Positions 33,396 to 42,332 of a stretch of DNA of 64,000 nt are shown one piece after another. Below the pieces are notes generated by a model. The model saw only the letters and a program-made list of their open reading frames with translations, had not been told where the DNA came from and did not search any database. Each line of letters opens with the position of its first letter. Positions within the stretch are counted from its first letter, which is position 1. The DNA lies in NCBI GenBank assembly GCA_005768755.1, contig VAFL01000013.1:1-64000 (forward strand), given 5' to 3'. The stretch is from Paracoccus denitrificans. Its GTDB lineage: Bacteria; Pseudomonadota; Alphaproteobacteria; Rhodobacterales; Rhodobacteraceae. Made by a program: the position numbers and the translations under genes.

Positions 33396-33497
33396 TGTCC
33401 GAGAACCGTGTATTTTGCGGACAGGGCGTTGGGTTGTCCGAAAAATGCCAAAAAATAAGTAAACGGACATATTGATTTCCGGACAGGTTTGCGGACA
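33396..33497 (+). promoter_or_regulatory. res site of a Tn3-family resolvase
   Basis: Three subsites with TGTCCG...CGGACA half-sites are visible: subsite I at 33396-33423 (28 bp), subsite II at 33435-33469 (35 bp) and subsite III at 33476-33497 (shorter, left half TTTCCG). The order, sizes and position 50 bases before the resolvase start are those of a Tn3-type res site. It should serve for cointegrate resolution and for control of the resolvase promoter. Confidence 0.85.
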
Positions 33498-33545
33498 ACT
33501 GCCGTGATCCGGCGCACCCTCGCGCCGCCCACTGATTGGAAAGCC

Positions 33546-34124
33546 ATGGCACTCATAGGATATGCGCGGGTTTCGACGCCCGGCCAGGACCTGTCCCTTC
33601 AGCGCGACGCGCTTCATTCGGCTGGCGTGACCAAGATCTATGACGATCATGGCGTGTCGGGTGCCAAAGCAGAACGCCCCGGCCTTACTGAAGCGCTTTC
33701 CTATCTCCGCGCAGGCGACACCCTCGTTGTCTGGAAGCTCGATCGGCTCGGCCGCTCGATGAAGCATCTTCTGCAAACCGTCGCCGACCTAGAGGGCCGC
33801 GGTATTGGCTTCAGATCGCTCACCGAGAACATTGACACGACCACGCCAACCGGCCGGCTGGTTTTTCACATTTTCGGCGCACTTGGCGAGTTCGAACGAG
33901 ATCTTATCCGCGAAAGGACAAGTGCCGGGCGGGCGGCGGCGGCTGCCAGGGGGCGCACAGGCGGCCGGCGAGAGGTCGCCACACCAGAACGGGTCGCGCG
34001 GGCGCAACACCTCATCGCCTCGGGGTTGAATGTTCGGGAGGCAGCAGCACGGGTGAAAATCGGGAAAACCGCCCTCTATGCCGCGCTGAAAAAGCAGACC
34101 AACGGGTCCGGGGGCGCGGGCTGA
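33546..34124 (+). CDS. tnpR: Tn3-family serine resolvase
   Basis: The 192-residue protein starts at the ATG at 33546 with GGAAAG upstream. It has the nucleophile serine in GYARVSTPGQDLSLQ, the active-site Arg-rich LDRLGRSMKHL, the helix E start FHIFGALGEFERDLIRERT and a C-terminal HTH (LNVREAAARVKIGKTALYAA). It is complete. With the res site upstream it could still resolve dimers, even though the matching transposase is broken. Confidence 0.93.
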   Translation: MALIGYARVSTPGQDLSLQRDALHSAGVTKIYDDHGVSGAKAERPGLTEALSYLRAGDTLVVWKLDRLGRSMKHLLQTVADLEGRGIGFRSLTENIDTTTPTGRLVFHIFGALGEFERDLIRERTSAGRAAAAARGRTGGRREVATPERVARAQHLIASGLNVREAAARVKIGKTALYAALKKQTNGSGGAG

Positions 34125-34300
34125 AAGCGAGACGCAAGTATCGAGCGTCAGCCGGCGCGGGCCTGGCCGTGGTGATCCCGATTGATCGCTCGCCCGCAGC
34201 CTTCTATGCTGGCCGGGCAGTACAGGCGGGGACGCCGATGGCTGCGAAGGTGAGGGCGGGCGCCTGGGCGTCCGCCCGTCTGCTTTCGGGTTATCCGCCG

Positions 34301-34929
34301 TCATTGGTGCGTCCTGTGCCGGCGTCTTTCGGACAAGCCCATCAAGCTGCCGACGAGGTTTAGTTTCCCCGCCTGGCTGGCCCGCACCATTGCACGCATG
34401 TAACCACCAGGGCTGGCGATACGGAAGGCTGGATCCGAGCACTTTGCGTCGATGACAAGAACGCAGATCATGGCCTCATCCTCGGACATAATCTCCATGG
34501 CCTCGATCCAGGCGGATTGGTTTATGCCTCGATCGCGCATGACGTGGTGTGCTGCGCAGACGAAATCATGGAATGTGAGCTGATCTCGCTCCGATCGAGC
34601 ATCGAGATACATCTGGAAGCCATCACCAGCCAGTTCATAAAGGCGCTGTGGTCCGAGCCGCGCGAGAAAATCGCTCTTGCAAGCGCCCCCGCCGCCCCCA
34701 TCATTTTTTTCTAAGCAATGCGGCGCGTCGTCAGACGCGTCGCTATCAGAACTGTCGTGCGCGGGCTTGCCCGCGCTCCGCTCAATTGGCGGAACGCTAC
34801 AGGACATAGATTCTTCTTGCGTTGTATCTTGTATATAAGGCCGCTCAAAATTGAGCGGTCGGCCGCTTGAATTTTCTATCTTTTCGACGATGCGCACGGC
34901 GTCTCTGCTAACGGCATCGTAGATCGAGG
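34301..34929 (-). pseudogene. RepC replication protein, C-terminal relic
   Basis: The minus-strand frame carries a region alignable with the end of this plasmid's own RepC: HDFVCAAHHVMRDRGINQSA, EDEAMICVLVIDA, FRIASPGGYMRAMVRASQAG and LVGSLMGL. The N-terminal DNA-binding half is absent; upstream it joins a Tn3 transposase fragment near 34930. It is the trace of a second, different repABC replicon that once merged with this one or was acquired by a transposon. Confidence 0.68.
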
Positions 34930-35564
34930 CCATCGACAAAGGACACCTTCCTAACTGCCAGCAACACGCTTTCCAGCGTTGCCGCGCCCACATCATCCTT
35001 CAGTCGCTGAAACCCCGTATTGGCTAAAGGCTCCAAGAGCACCCATTCCAGTTGCTCAATGGTTTCGGCGTGGAGCAGCGCACCTACACGCATCAGAAAA
35101 CCATCGCGAAAATCCCGGCGGGCAGCGCGGGCAAGGCGTTCCATGATCTTGTCTGACGGGACAAAAAGGCCCATCTGCCGCGCCTGGTCAAAACCACGTT
35201 CGATCCAGCCTGCTAAGTTCAGGTCCTGCCCACCAAGCTGCTCAATCATCCAGGCCTGGAGGTTGGCGCAGTCACGATCAGAAGCTCGACGAAATCCAAG
35301 GAAATCAAGAATGCCCGCACGTTGCCGCCGCGCGGTATCACTGGAAAATGAGTAGGAAAGATCGTCTGTTGCCCCAATCTGATCCGCAACGTACGCGATC
35401 ACATCAGGGTCAAGATCACTGCGGTCGGCAGGAAACCGTGCATGTTGGCGAAAAAAGACGAGCTGGCATGCAATCGCTACCCGAGACTTCGCCCCAAACC
35501 GATTGAGAAATTCAAAATCGGAATACGAAAGGCCCCACACCGTGGCAAATGCTTGCTCTGTCAT
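34930..35564 (-). pseudogene. Tn3-family transposase, N-terminal fragment
   Basis: Starting at the ATG at 35564 (GGAGG upstream), about 210 residues match the N-terminal DUF4158 domain of Tn3 transposases. These include FLNRFGAKSRVAIACQLVFF, HARFPADRSDLDPDVIAYVA, TARRQRAGILDFLGFR and a following helical part. The catalytic DDE half is missing; the sequence passes into a repC relic near 34930. It faces the resolvase gene, not the usual arrangement, so the two need not come from one element. Confidence 0.82.
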
Positions 35565-35588
35565 GACACCTCCAGACGCAAGCATCAT

Positions 35589-35948
35589 CCAACATCAGGT
35601 CTGGCCGTCAATCAGCCCTTTGTTCTCAACATGATCTCTCAAAAGCCCAAATATGCAGCTTCGGGCCAGCCGGGCCTAGCAGGCACTCCATCTCCCCGTC
35701 AGAGCGGGGAAACCGGACGGATACCGCCTAACGGCATCCCAAACCCTTCACCATTCCTGCCGTTCCGACCGCAACTCCGATTCCCCAAAAGCAGTCGGTC
35801 CGCCTAAGTCGAAGCAATGGCGATAAGGGGGTGGGATCCGGACAGTCCGCTATTAAGATGATGTCTACCAAGCTGACTTGGCCGGCTTGCAAGGGCTCAC
35901 CCCCGAGGGGCTAAATTCCGATTGCCATGATTGGCTCTTGGATGTGAT
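35589..35948. other. Intergenic region, no gene recognised
   Basis: No coding or repeat structure could be named. It separates the transposon scars from the catabolic operon on the minus strand, whose last gene ends at 35949. Confidence 0.5.
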
Positions 35949-37523
35949 TCAGGAAGCGTTTTGCGGGTGATATCCGCCACCATTGGCCGTCCGGATCACG
36001 ATCTCGTCGCCTGCCTCGATCACTAGCCCGCTGACAAAGGAATAATCCTCGCTCACTCCGCCCTTGCGCCTAACTGTCAAGCCATTAGTGCCGCCCAAGC
36101 CGCCGCCCTGCAGCGACCAGACCGGCTGGCGGTTGCGGCTGAAGCCCGCCGACAGCACTGCTCTGCCCCGCGGTCGGTAGACCAGGCTTAGGCCCTTGCC
36201 GCCGCTATGGCGTCCCCGCCCCTCCTCGGTCTCATTGAGCCTTTTATAGGCAACGTCGATGCCGTAGCGGCTCTCGCAGATCTCCACTGGGCAGTTGAAG
36301 GTCTCCCCATGGCAGGCCGAGTACATAGCGTCGAGTCCGTCGCACTCGCTGCTCGCGCCCCAACCTCCCATCTGCGGTTCGACCATGGTAAAGCGCCGCC
36401 CCGTGTCAGGATGGGTCCCGGCGATCACCGTGCCGCAGATCGAGGCGAAGTTGCCGGCCGGCAGCCTGTCAGGCATGGCGCGCGCCAGGCACTGCCAGAG
36501 CATGTCGTAGAGCCGGATGCGCGTCTCGAAATAATAGCCATGCGGGGCATTGCCCGTCGCATGGAAGATGGTGCCGGGCTCGGTGATCACCTCCAGCGCC
36601 CGGAACGAGCCGGCATTGGCAAAGAGCGTCGGGTCAGTCAGCGCCTTGAACACCATCTGCGCGGCAATCACGGCACCATCGCGGCTGGTATTGTAGGGTG
36701 CCGAACGCTGCTCCGGATTTCCCCGCAGATCGACGGTGAACCGATCCTCAGAAATCGTGATCGCCGCCTGCCACAGGGCCGCGTCGTCCTGCTCCTCGGT
36801 GATGGTGAAAGTGCCCTTGGGCAGCTCCGCCAGCCCCTTGCGCCCGCGCGCCTCGCCCTCGTCGAACAATGCCGCCAGCGCCCCGCGATAGGCCGCAAGC
36901 CCATAACTCTCGACCAACTGCCTGATGCGCGTCTCCGCCCGCCGGCTCGCCGCCACTTGCGCCCAGAGATCGCCGCGCACGAAATCGGGCAGGCGCGAAT
37001 TGGCCTCGATGATATCAAAGACGGAGCGGATCGGCTCGCCGTCCCGGAACAGGCGCACAGCCGGCAGCCGCAGCCCTTCCTGGAAGATTTCGGTCACATC
37101 CACCGCCATCGACCCCGGCGTCTTGCCGCCGACATCGTTCCAGTGCGCGATGGACGCAGTCCAGGCAACCAGAGCCCCTTCGGCAAAGACCGGGAGCGCG
37201 ATCACCACGTCGTTGAGATGGGTGACACCGCCATACTGGGGATCATTGGTGACGAAGAGATCGCCATCGCGAATGCCCTCGGGCCCATGCAGTTCCAGGA
37301 TGCGCTTCACGGCCTTGTCGAGCACCCCGACAAATGTCGGGATGCCCGCGCCGGAGCTGACCAGCTCGCCATGGGCATCGGTGATGCCGGTACCGACGTC
37401 AAGCACTTCGTAAATGATCGGGCTCATCGCCGTCTTCTTCAAGACGGCGAACATCTCGTCCGCGGCGGCAACCAGGCTAGCCTGGATGACATCCGACGTG
37501 AACCGATCATTTGCGTGGGTCAT
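35949..37523 (-). CDS. Hydantoinase B/oxoprolinase family protein, second copy
   Basis: The 524-residue protein is a HyuB-type subunit: VIQASLVAAADEMFAVLKKT, DLFVTNDPQYGGVTHLNDVV, SIAHWNDVGGKTPGSMAVDV, GFSRNRQPVWSLQGGGLGG and the glycine-rich end. HyuB pairs with an ATP-using HyuA subunit to open cyclic amides such as hydantoins or 5-oxoproline, or to carboxylate ketones. The operon has one HyuA but two HyuB genes; this one is about 40 residues shorter than the other. It is the last gene of the operon. Confidence 0.9.
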   Translation of the reverse strand: MTHANDRFTSDVIQASLVAAADEMFAVLKKTAMSPIIYEVLDVGTGITDAHGELVSSGAGIPTFVGVLDKAVKRILELHGPEGIRDGDLFVTNDPQYGGVTHLNDVVIALPVFAEGALVAWTASIAHWNDVGGKTPGSMAVDVTEIFQEGLRLPAVRLFRDGEPIRSVFDIIEANSRLPDFVRGDLWAQVAASRRAETRIRQLVESYGLAAYRGALAALFDEGEARGRKGLAELPKGTFTITEEQDDAALWQAAITISEDRFTVDLRGNPEQRSAPYNTSRDGAVIAAQMVFKALTDPTLFANAGSFRALEVITEPGTIFHATGNAPHGYYFETRIRLYDMLWQCLARAMPDRLPAGNFASICGTVIAGTHPDTGRRFTMVEPQMGGWGASSECDGLDAMYSACHGETFNCPVEICESRYGIDVAYKRLNETEEGRGRHSGGKGLSLVYRPRGRAVLSAGFSRNRQPVWSLQGGGLGGTNGLTVRRKGGVSEDYSFVSGLVIEAGDEIVIRTANGGGYHPQNAS

Positions 37524-37532
37524 GGGTCCTCC

Positions 37533-38633
37533 TCAGGCCTTCGCTACATGGGCATCGCGCGGGAGGGTGGAGAGGATCTCCGGCCCGTCCTCGCGCAGGA
37601 CCACGATTTCCTCGAGCCTGATGCCGAAGCGGCCGGGCAGATAAATGCCGGGCTCGATCGAGAACACCATGCCCACATCGAGAACTGAGTCCGAGGTGCT
37701 GGTGAGATAAGGCGGCTCATGGCCTTCGAGCCCCATGCCGTGCCCGGTGCGGTGCACGAAATACTCGCCATAGCCCGCTTCAGTGATGACGTTGCGCGCG
37801 GCCTTGTCGACCTCCTTGGCCGCAACGCCCGGACGTGCCGCCTTGAGCGCGGCCTGCACGGCACGCTCGACGATGGCATGGATTTCCGAATAGCCCTCGG
37901 GCTCCTTGCCAATGATCGCCATGCGGGTGATGTCAGAGGAGAAATCGCCCTTGCGCGCGCCGATATCGATGACGACAGCATCGCCCTCGGCCAGCTTACG
38001 ATCTCCGGTCTGGTGATGCGGGAAGGCGCCATTGGAGCCGGCGCCGACGATCGTAAAGAGCGGGCTCGAAGCTTCCTGGGCGAAATGCGCTTTCACCACC
38101 GCCGCCACGTCGCGTTCCGTCATGCCCGGCTTAAGTGCGGCAAAGGCCTTCTGCATGGCCTCGTCGGCAATAGCCGAGTTCATCCTGAGCTCTTTGTATT
38201 CGCTGTCGTCCTTGCGCATACGCAGCGCACCCAGCGTCTCGGCGGTGAAGCTCTGCTTCGCCGCCGGCAGCTGGGCGAGCAGCAGCAGCGCGAAATCGGC
38301 GCGCATGGTCTCATCGACCACCACATGCCCGGCATTGTCCTCGGCGATATCGGCAAGCGCGGACCGCAGGGCAGCTTTTGGTCCTTCGGCATCGCTCCAG
38401 GTGTGGAAGGCGATGTCGGTACTCTGGCGCGAGCCTTCGGCATTGAGCACCGGCATCAGGAACGCCTCCTTCTGCTTGCCGACCAGCAGCAGGCAGGGAC
38501 GCTCATCGGGATGGGGGTGGAAGCCCATCACCCAATGCATATGCGGCCCGGGCCCCAGGGCGACGAGATCGACGCCCTGTTCCGCCATCTTGCTGCGCAG
38601 GGCGGCAAGCCTCTTCTTGGTTTTCTCGGTCAT
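37533..38633 (-). CDS. M24-family metallopeptidase (Xaa-Pro aminopeptidase-like)
   Basis: The 366-residue protein has the creatinase N-terminal domain and the pita-bread catalytic domain. Metal ligands are visible: the two Asp of VIDIGARKGDFSSDITRM, the His of HRTGHGMGLEGHE, the Glu of FSIEPGIYL and the Glu of GIRLEEIVV. All five are present. Members are aminopeptidases or creatinase-like amidohydrolases. In this operon it may split the linear product released by the hydantoinase, for instance an N-acyl or dipeptide-like compound. Confidence 0.92.
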   Translation of the reverse strand: MTEKTKKRLAALRSKMAEQGVDLVALGPGPHMHWVMGFHPHPDERPCLLLVGKQKEAFLMPVLNAEGSRQSTDIAFHTWSDAEGPKAALRSALADIAEDNAGHVVVDETMRADFALLLLAQLPAAKQSFTAETLGALRMRKDDSEYKELRMNSAIADEAMQKAFAALKPGMTERDVAAVVKAHFAQEASSPLFTIVGAGSNGAFPHHQTGDRKLAEGDAVVIDIGARKGDFSSDITRMAIIGKEPEGYSEIHAIVERAVQAALKAARPGVAAKEVDKAARNVITEAGYGEYFVHRTGHGMGLEGHEPPYLTSTSDSVLDVGMVFSIEPGIYLPGRFGIRLEEIVVLREDGPEILSTLPRDAHVAKA

Positions 38634-38666
38634 TCCTGATGCCCCTGGTTTGGTGCTCTACTGGCC

Positions 38667-39473
38667 TTAAGCCTCGACCACGATGCGATTACCGAAGGCC
38701 TCGCCTTCATCGAACCCACCGAAGCGTGCCATTTCGGCTTCCGAAGGCGCCTCGCTCGACCATTTCCGGCTCGGAATCCAGCCACTTTGCTGCTTGAGCA
38801 CCGCAGCATATTCCGCCCGCTTCAGCGCGGCGATGGAAGGGTCGATCACCGGCACGCCCAAGGCTTCCTCTACTTCCCGGTAGAAGCCCACTTCCATGGT
38901 GCAGCCGAGGATGATGGCTTCGGCATAATCCTCTTCCACCGCCTTGCGGCCGGCGGCAATGAGGCGCCGCCCGGTTTCGGCATGATCCTTCTGGAAGTCA
39001 TCCACGCCCAGCTCAACATGATAGAACCCCGATAGCCGGTGCTCATGGCCGTGCTCGCGCACAGTCGCATGCATCTGGTTCACCCATTTGCGGCGTCCCA
39101 CGATGATGCCGAAGCGGTTAGAGAGGCTCGCTGCGATCTCGCAGGAGGCAACGCAGGGCGCGGTGACGATCATCTGCCCGGAAATCTCACGCGCATCATG
39201 CAGAGCTGTGTCGTAGAAGCAGCCGATGGCGAGCGCATCGAACCCTTCGCGCGCCGCGGCGCGCACGCCGCGGATGATCCCGCGGGTTACCATGGCTTCA
39301 TAGGAACGGAACTCGATATGGCTGAAGCCGCCGACGTCGGCGGGCATCGAAGTGATGTGCACTTCAGTGCCAGGCAGTTTGTGCTTCCGCGCCATGTCTG
39401 CGAAGATCGTATCGACCCCAGAGCTGGAGGCGAGCGGGTTCATGAACATGATCTTGCGTGGTTTGGTGGCCAT
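38667..39473 (-). CDS. Asp/Glu/hydantoin racemase family protein
   Basis: The 268-residue protein has the two catalytic cysteines of the family in DALAIGCFYDTALHDAREI and AIILGCTMEVGFY, about 110 residues apart, and the PLASSSGVDTIF opening. Such enzymes racemise hydantoins, aspartate or glutamate without a cofactor. Here it probably interconverts enantiomers of the imported cyclic compound or of its product. Confidence 0.9.
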   Translation of the reverse strand: MATKPRKIMFMNPLASSSGVDTIFADMARKHKLPGTEVHITSMPADVGGFSHIEFRSYEAMVTRGIIRGVRAAAREGFDALAIGCFYDTALHDAREISGQMIVTAPCVASCEIAASLSNRFGIIVGRRKWVNQMHATVREHGHEHRLSGFYHVELGVDDFQKDHAETGRRLIAAGRKAVEEDYAEAIILGCTMEVGFYREVEEALGVPVIDPSIAALKRAEYAAVLKQQSGWIPSRKWSSEAPSEAEMARFGGFDEGEAFGNRIVVEA

Positions 39474-39495
39474 TTATGAAATCTCTCGGGTTTGA

Positions 39496-40515
39496 CTAGT
39501 TGGAATTGGCTGCAGGCGTGACCGCGACGACGATCTTTCCGCACTGCGAGTTGCCCTGCATGTGCTGATAAGCTGCAATCGTTTCGGCGAAGGGGAAGAC
39601 ACGATCGATCTCCGGATGGAACTTGCCGCTCCGGATGTTCTCCATCACGAAGTCGATGCCATCCCTCAACTCATCGGGGGAAATAGTATGATTGAACATC
39701 GAATAGGGATGGACACTCGCCTTTGAGCGGATGGACGGCAGGATCGGGATATTGATGTCGAGTCCTTCGAGCATGCCATAGATGATGACTTTAGCACCCC
39801 AGTTAAGCCCACCCATATAGTCTTTCAGGAAATCACCGCTGATGGGGTCGAACACCACGTCGACCCCCTTGCCGCCTGTGAGTTTCCGGATCACCGGGGC
39901 GAAGTCATCGCCCGTCCTGGTGACGATCACGTGATCGGCCCCGACCTTCTTCAGGAACTCGATCTTGTTGGCACTGCGCGTCGTCGCGATAACAGTTGCG
40001 CCAATGGCCTTGGCGGTCTGGATCGCCCCGACCCCCGCACTACTGGCCGCCGCGGTGATAAGCGCGTTCTTGCCCGCCGAAAGCCCTCCGACTGTCAGCA
40101 GTGCGTAATAGGCGGTCAGATATTGCATCCAGAGCGAGCATGCCTCGGTAGCAGGCAACCCCTCGGGCCAAGGCGCGAGGAATTGTTCGGGGACGATGGC
40201 AAATTCGCCCTGCACGCCGTGCCAGTCGGATTCCTGAGAGTAGAACGGTACGGACGAAACCTTGTCGCCGACCTTGAAACGGGTGACGCCTTCTCCGACC
40301 GCGTCAATCACACCGGCTGCTTCCGAGCCAACCCGGGAGGGGAGCTTCAACTCGGTATAATGCTCGCCGGTAATGTAGAGGATGTCGGCCCGGTTGAGCG
40401 CAAATGCCTCAACTTTGAACCGGACTTCGCCGGCGCGCGGTTGGCGGACATCGACGTCCGCGATGGATAAATGTTCAGGCCCGCCCAGACCCGCCACGTG
40501 AATAACCTTGGCCAC
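39496..40515 (-). CDS. Zinc-free medium-chain oxidoreductase (quinone-reductase-like)
   Basis: I use a GTG at 40515 because AAGGGAG lies just upstream and the extension to 40554 looks random. The 339-residue protein has the MDR fold: N-terminal catalytic domain (GSEAAGVIDAVGEGVTRFKV) and a Rossmann domain with AAASSAGVGAIQTAKAIG. The structural-zinc cysteine set of alcohol dehydrogenases is missing, so it resembles NADPH:quinone or enoyl reductases. It sits between the racemase and HyuB, and its substrate is unknown. Confidence 0.85.
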   Translation of the reverse strand: MAKVIHVAGLGGPEHLSIADVDVRQPRAGEVRFKVEAFALNRADILYITGEHYTELKLPSRVGSEAAGVIDAVGEGVTRFKVGDKVSSVPFYSQESDWHGVQGEFAIVPEQFLAPWPEGLPATEACSLWMQYLTAYYALLTVGGLSAGKNALITAAASSAGVGAIQTAKAIGATVIATTRSANKIEFLKKVGADHVIVTRTGDDFAPVIRKLTGGKGVDVVFDPISGDFLKDYMGGLNWGAKVIIYGMLEGLDINIPILPSIRSKASVHPYSMFNHTISPDELRDGIDFVMENIRSGKFHPEIDRVFPFAETIAAYQHMQGNSQCGKIVVAVTPAANSN

Positions 40516-40653
40516 AATTAACTCCCTTGCTCGTGTACTGAAGGTGAGCGGCACGGGGTTTTAAGTGCGCCCCCACGCCGCTACAGGTTCTTGTTATCGT
40601 TTAGCTGTTGTCGCGATGGCTGTTCGCTGAGAGCTCGTGCGCATGGCAGCCGA

Positions 40654-42321
40654 TCATGTCCTCAAGGGCCCGTACACCTCGCGGGCACGTTCGGGCGTGA
40701 TGTAGCCATTGCGCAGATCGCTTTCGACCTGCTTGGGATCGCGCTTGGTCGGATCGCCGAGCCCGCCGCCGGTGCCCGTCATGACCCGGATGACGTCATC
40801 CTTGCCCACGGGCAGGACCGAGACGAAGGAATAGCGCTCGCTGCTGCCATCGGTGCGGATGACCTCTGCATAGTTGGGCGAGCCCTCATTGCCGCCTTCC
40901 AGTGTCCAGGGCAGGACTTTGAAGCGGGTATAGCCGACGGTGACCCAGGAATTATCCGAACGGATACGGTAATCCATGCGGATGCCGTGGCCGCCCACCC
41001 ACTGGCCCTCCCCGCCCGGCTCGAGATTGAGCTCCATGCGGTCGACGAACAGCCCGTTGCGCGCCTCTGATATCTCTGCCGGCGTGTTGTAGGTCTCGCC
41101 ATGGAAGGCCGAGAAGATGGCGCTATTGCCGTCCCGGCCGCGGCTCGCGCCCCAGCCGCCGATCTGCGGCTCCACAATGGTGAAGTGCCGGCCGGTATCG
41201 GGATGCGGGCCACCGATGAAAGTGCCGCAAATCGAGGAAAAGTGGCCCGCGGGGAGCCGCTCGGGGATATGCGGGGCAAGGCAGCGCCAGATCAAGTCGA
41301 AGACGCGCACCTCCGTTTCGAAATAGAAGCCGATTGCCGAGGGCTCCTTGGCGTGGAAGACCGAGCCTTCCCGCGTCAGGAGCCTTATCGGGCGGAACGA
41401 GCCCTCGTTGGCCGGGGACTGCGGGTCGGTCAGCGACTTGAAGATCATCTGGGCGCAGACCATCACGCCATCTCGGCTGGAATTGGTAGGGCCGGTGTCC
41501 TGGTCGGGGTTGTCGCGCAGATCGATGACGAACTCGGTGTTCGAGATCGTCACCTTCACGTTGTACTGCCGTCCGTCATCCTGCGGCTCGGTCAACTCGA
41601 ACGTGCCATGCGGGAGCTTTGCCAGTTCGGCCAGCGACACCTGCTCGCCGAAGTCCATAAAGCGCGCCGTGGCGGCCTCGAAGGTGTCCGGACCATATTT
41701 GTCGGCAACGTCGGCCAAGCGCTTTGCACCGATGCGCACCGAGGCGATGGCCGCCCATATATCGCCGCGCAGGAAATCGGGCATGCGCGAGTTGACAGTG
41801 ATGATGTCGAAAACCGACTGGATGGCCTCGCCCTTGGAGACAAGCTTGATCGCTGGAAGGCGCAGGCCTTCCTGGAAGATCTCGGTGGCGTCGGCCGAAA
41901 GCGAGCCAGGGGACTTGCCGCCGATATCGGAGTTGTGGGCGATGTTGGCGGTCCAGGCGATGATGCGGCCACCGGCAAAGACTGGCATCGCCACGACGAT
42001 GTCGTTGAGGTGGGTCACGCCGCCATAATAGGGGTCGTTTGTGGTGAAGACGTCGCCGGGCTCGATGTCGCCGGGCTTGTCGTACTTGCTGACGATCACC
42101 TGCACGGCCTTGTCTAGCACGCCGATAAACGCCGGGATGCCCGCCCCCGAGGAGGCAAGGTGGCCCTTGGCGTCGAGGATGCCGGTGCCCATGTCAAGTA
42201 CTTCGTAGATGATCGAGCTCATCGCTGTCTTGCGCATGGCGGCGAACATTTCGTCGGCGGTGGCTTGTAGGGAGTTCTGGATGATCTCCAGCGTGATCGG
42301 ATCGTTGATAGAATTGGTCAT
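40654..42321 (-). CDS. Hydantoinase B/oxoprolinase family protein
   Basis: The 555-residue protein is the HyuB partner of the adjacent HyuA, which it follows by 11 bases. Motifs are IIQNSLQATADEMFAAMRKT, DVFTTNDPYYGGVTHLNDIV, NIAHNSDIGGKSPGSLSADA, IVEPQIGGWGASRGRDG and the end GTGGGLGDPTKRDPKQVESD. It is longer at the C-terminus than the second HyuB at 35949-37523. Probable role: the hydrolase subunit of an ATP-dependent cyclic-amide-opening complex in the cytoplasm. Confidence 0.92.
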   Translation of the reverse strand: MTNSINDPITLEIIQNSLQATADEMFAAMRKTAMSSIIYEVLDMGTGILDAKGHLASSGAGIPAFIGVLDKAVQVIVSKYDKPGDIEPGDVFTTNDPYYGGVTHLNDIVVAMPVFAGGRIIAWTANIAHNSDIGGKSPGSLSADATEIFQEGLRLPAIKLVSKGEAIQSVFDIITVNSRMPDFLRGDIWAAIASVRIGAKRLADVADKYGPDTFEAATARFMDFGEQVSLAELAKLPHGTFELTEPQDDGRQYNVKVTISNTEFVIDLRDNPDQDTGPTNSSRDGVMVCAQMIFKSLTDPQSPANEGSFRPIRLLTREGSVFHAKEPSAIGFYFETEVRVFDLIWRCLAPHIPERLPAGHFSSICGTFIGGPHPDTGRHFTIVEPQIGGWGASRGRDGNSAIFSAFHGETYNTPAEISEARNGLFVDRMELNLEPGGEGQWVGGHGIRMDYRIRSDNSWVTVGYTRFKVLPWTLEGGNEGSPNYAEVIRTDGSSERYSFVSVLPVGKDDVIRVMTGTGGGLGDPTKRDPKQVESDLRNGYITPERAREVYGPLRT

Positions 42322-42332
42322 GTCGGCCCCGC

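Noticed and set aside
34841..34858. Palindrome CCGCTCAA-AA-TTGAGCGG considered as an active origin element
   Set aside because: It lies inside the repC relic coding sequence, is a single copy, and no iterons surround it.
36207..37688. A 493-codon plus-strand frame opposite the second HyuB gene
   Set aside because: Shadow of a high-GC gene; no start site and no domain.
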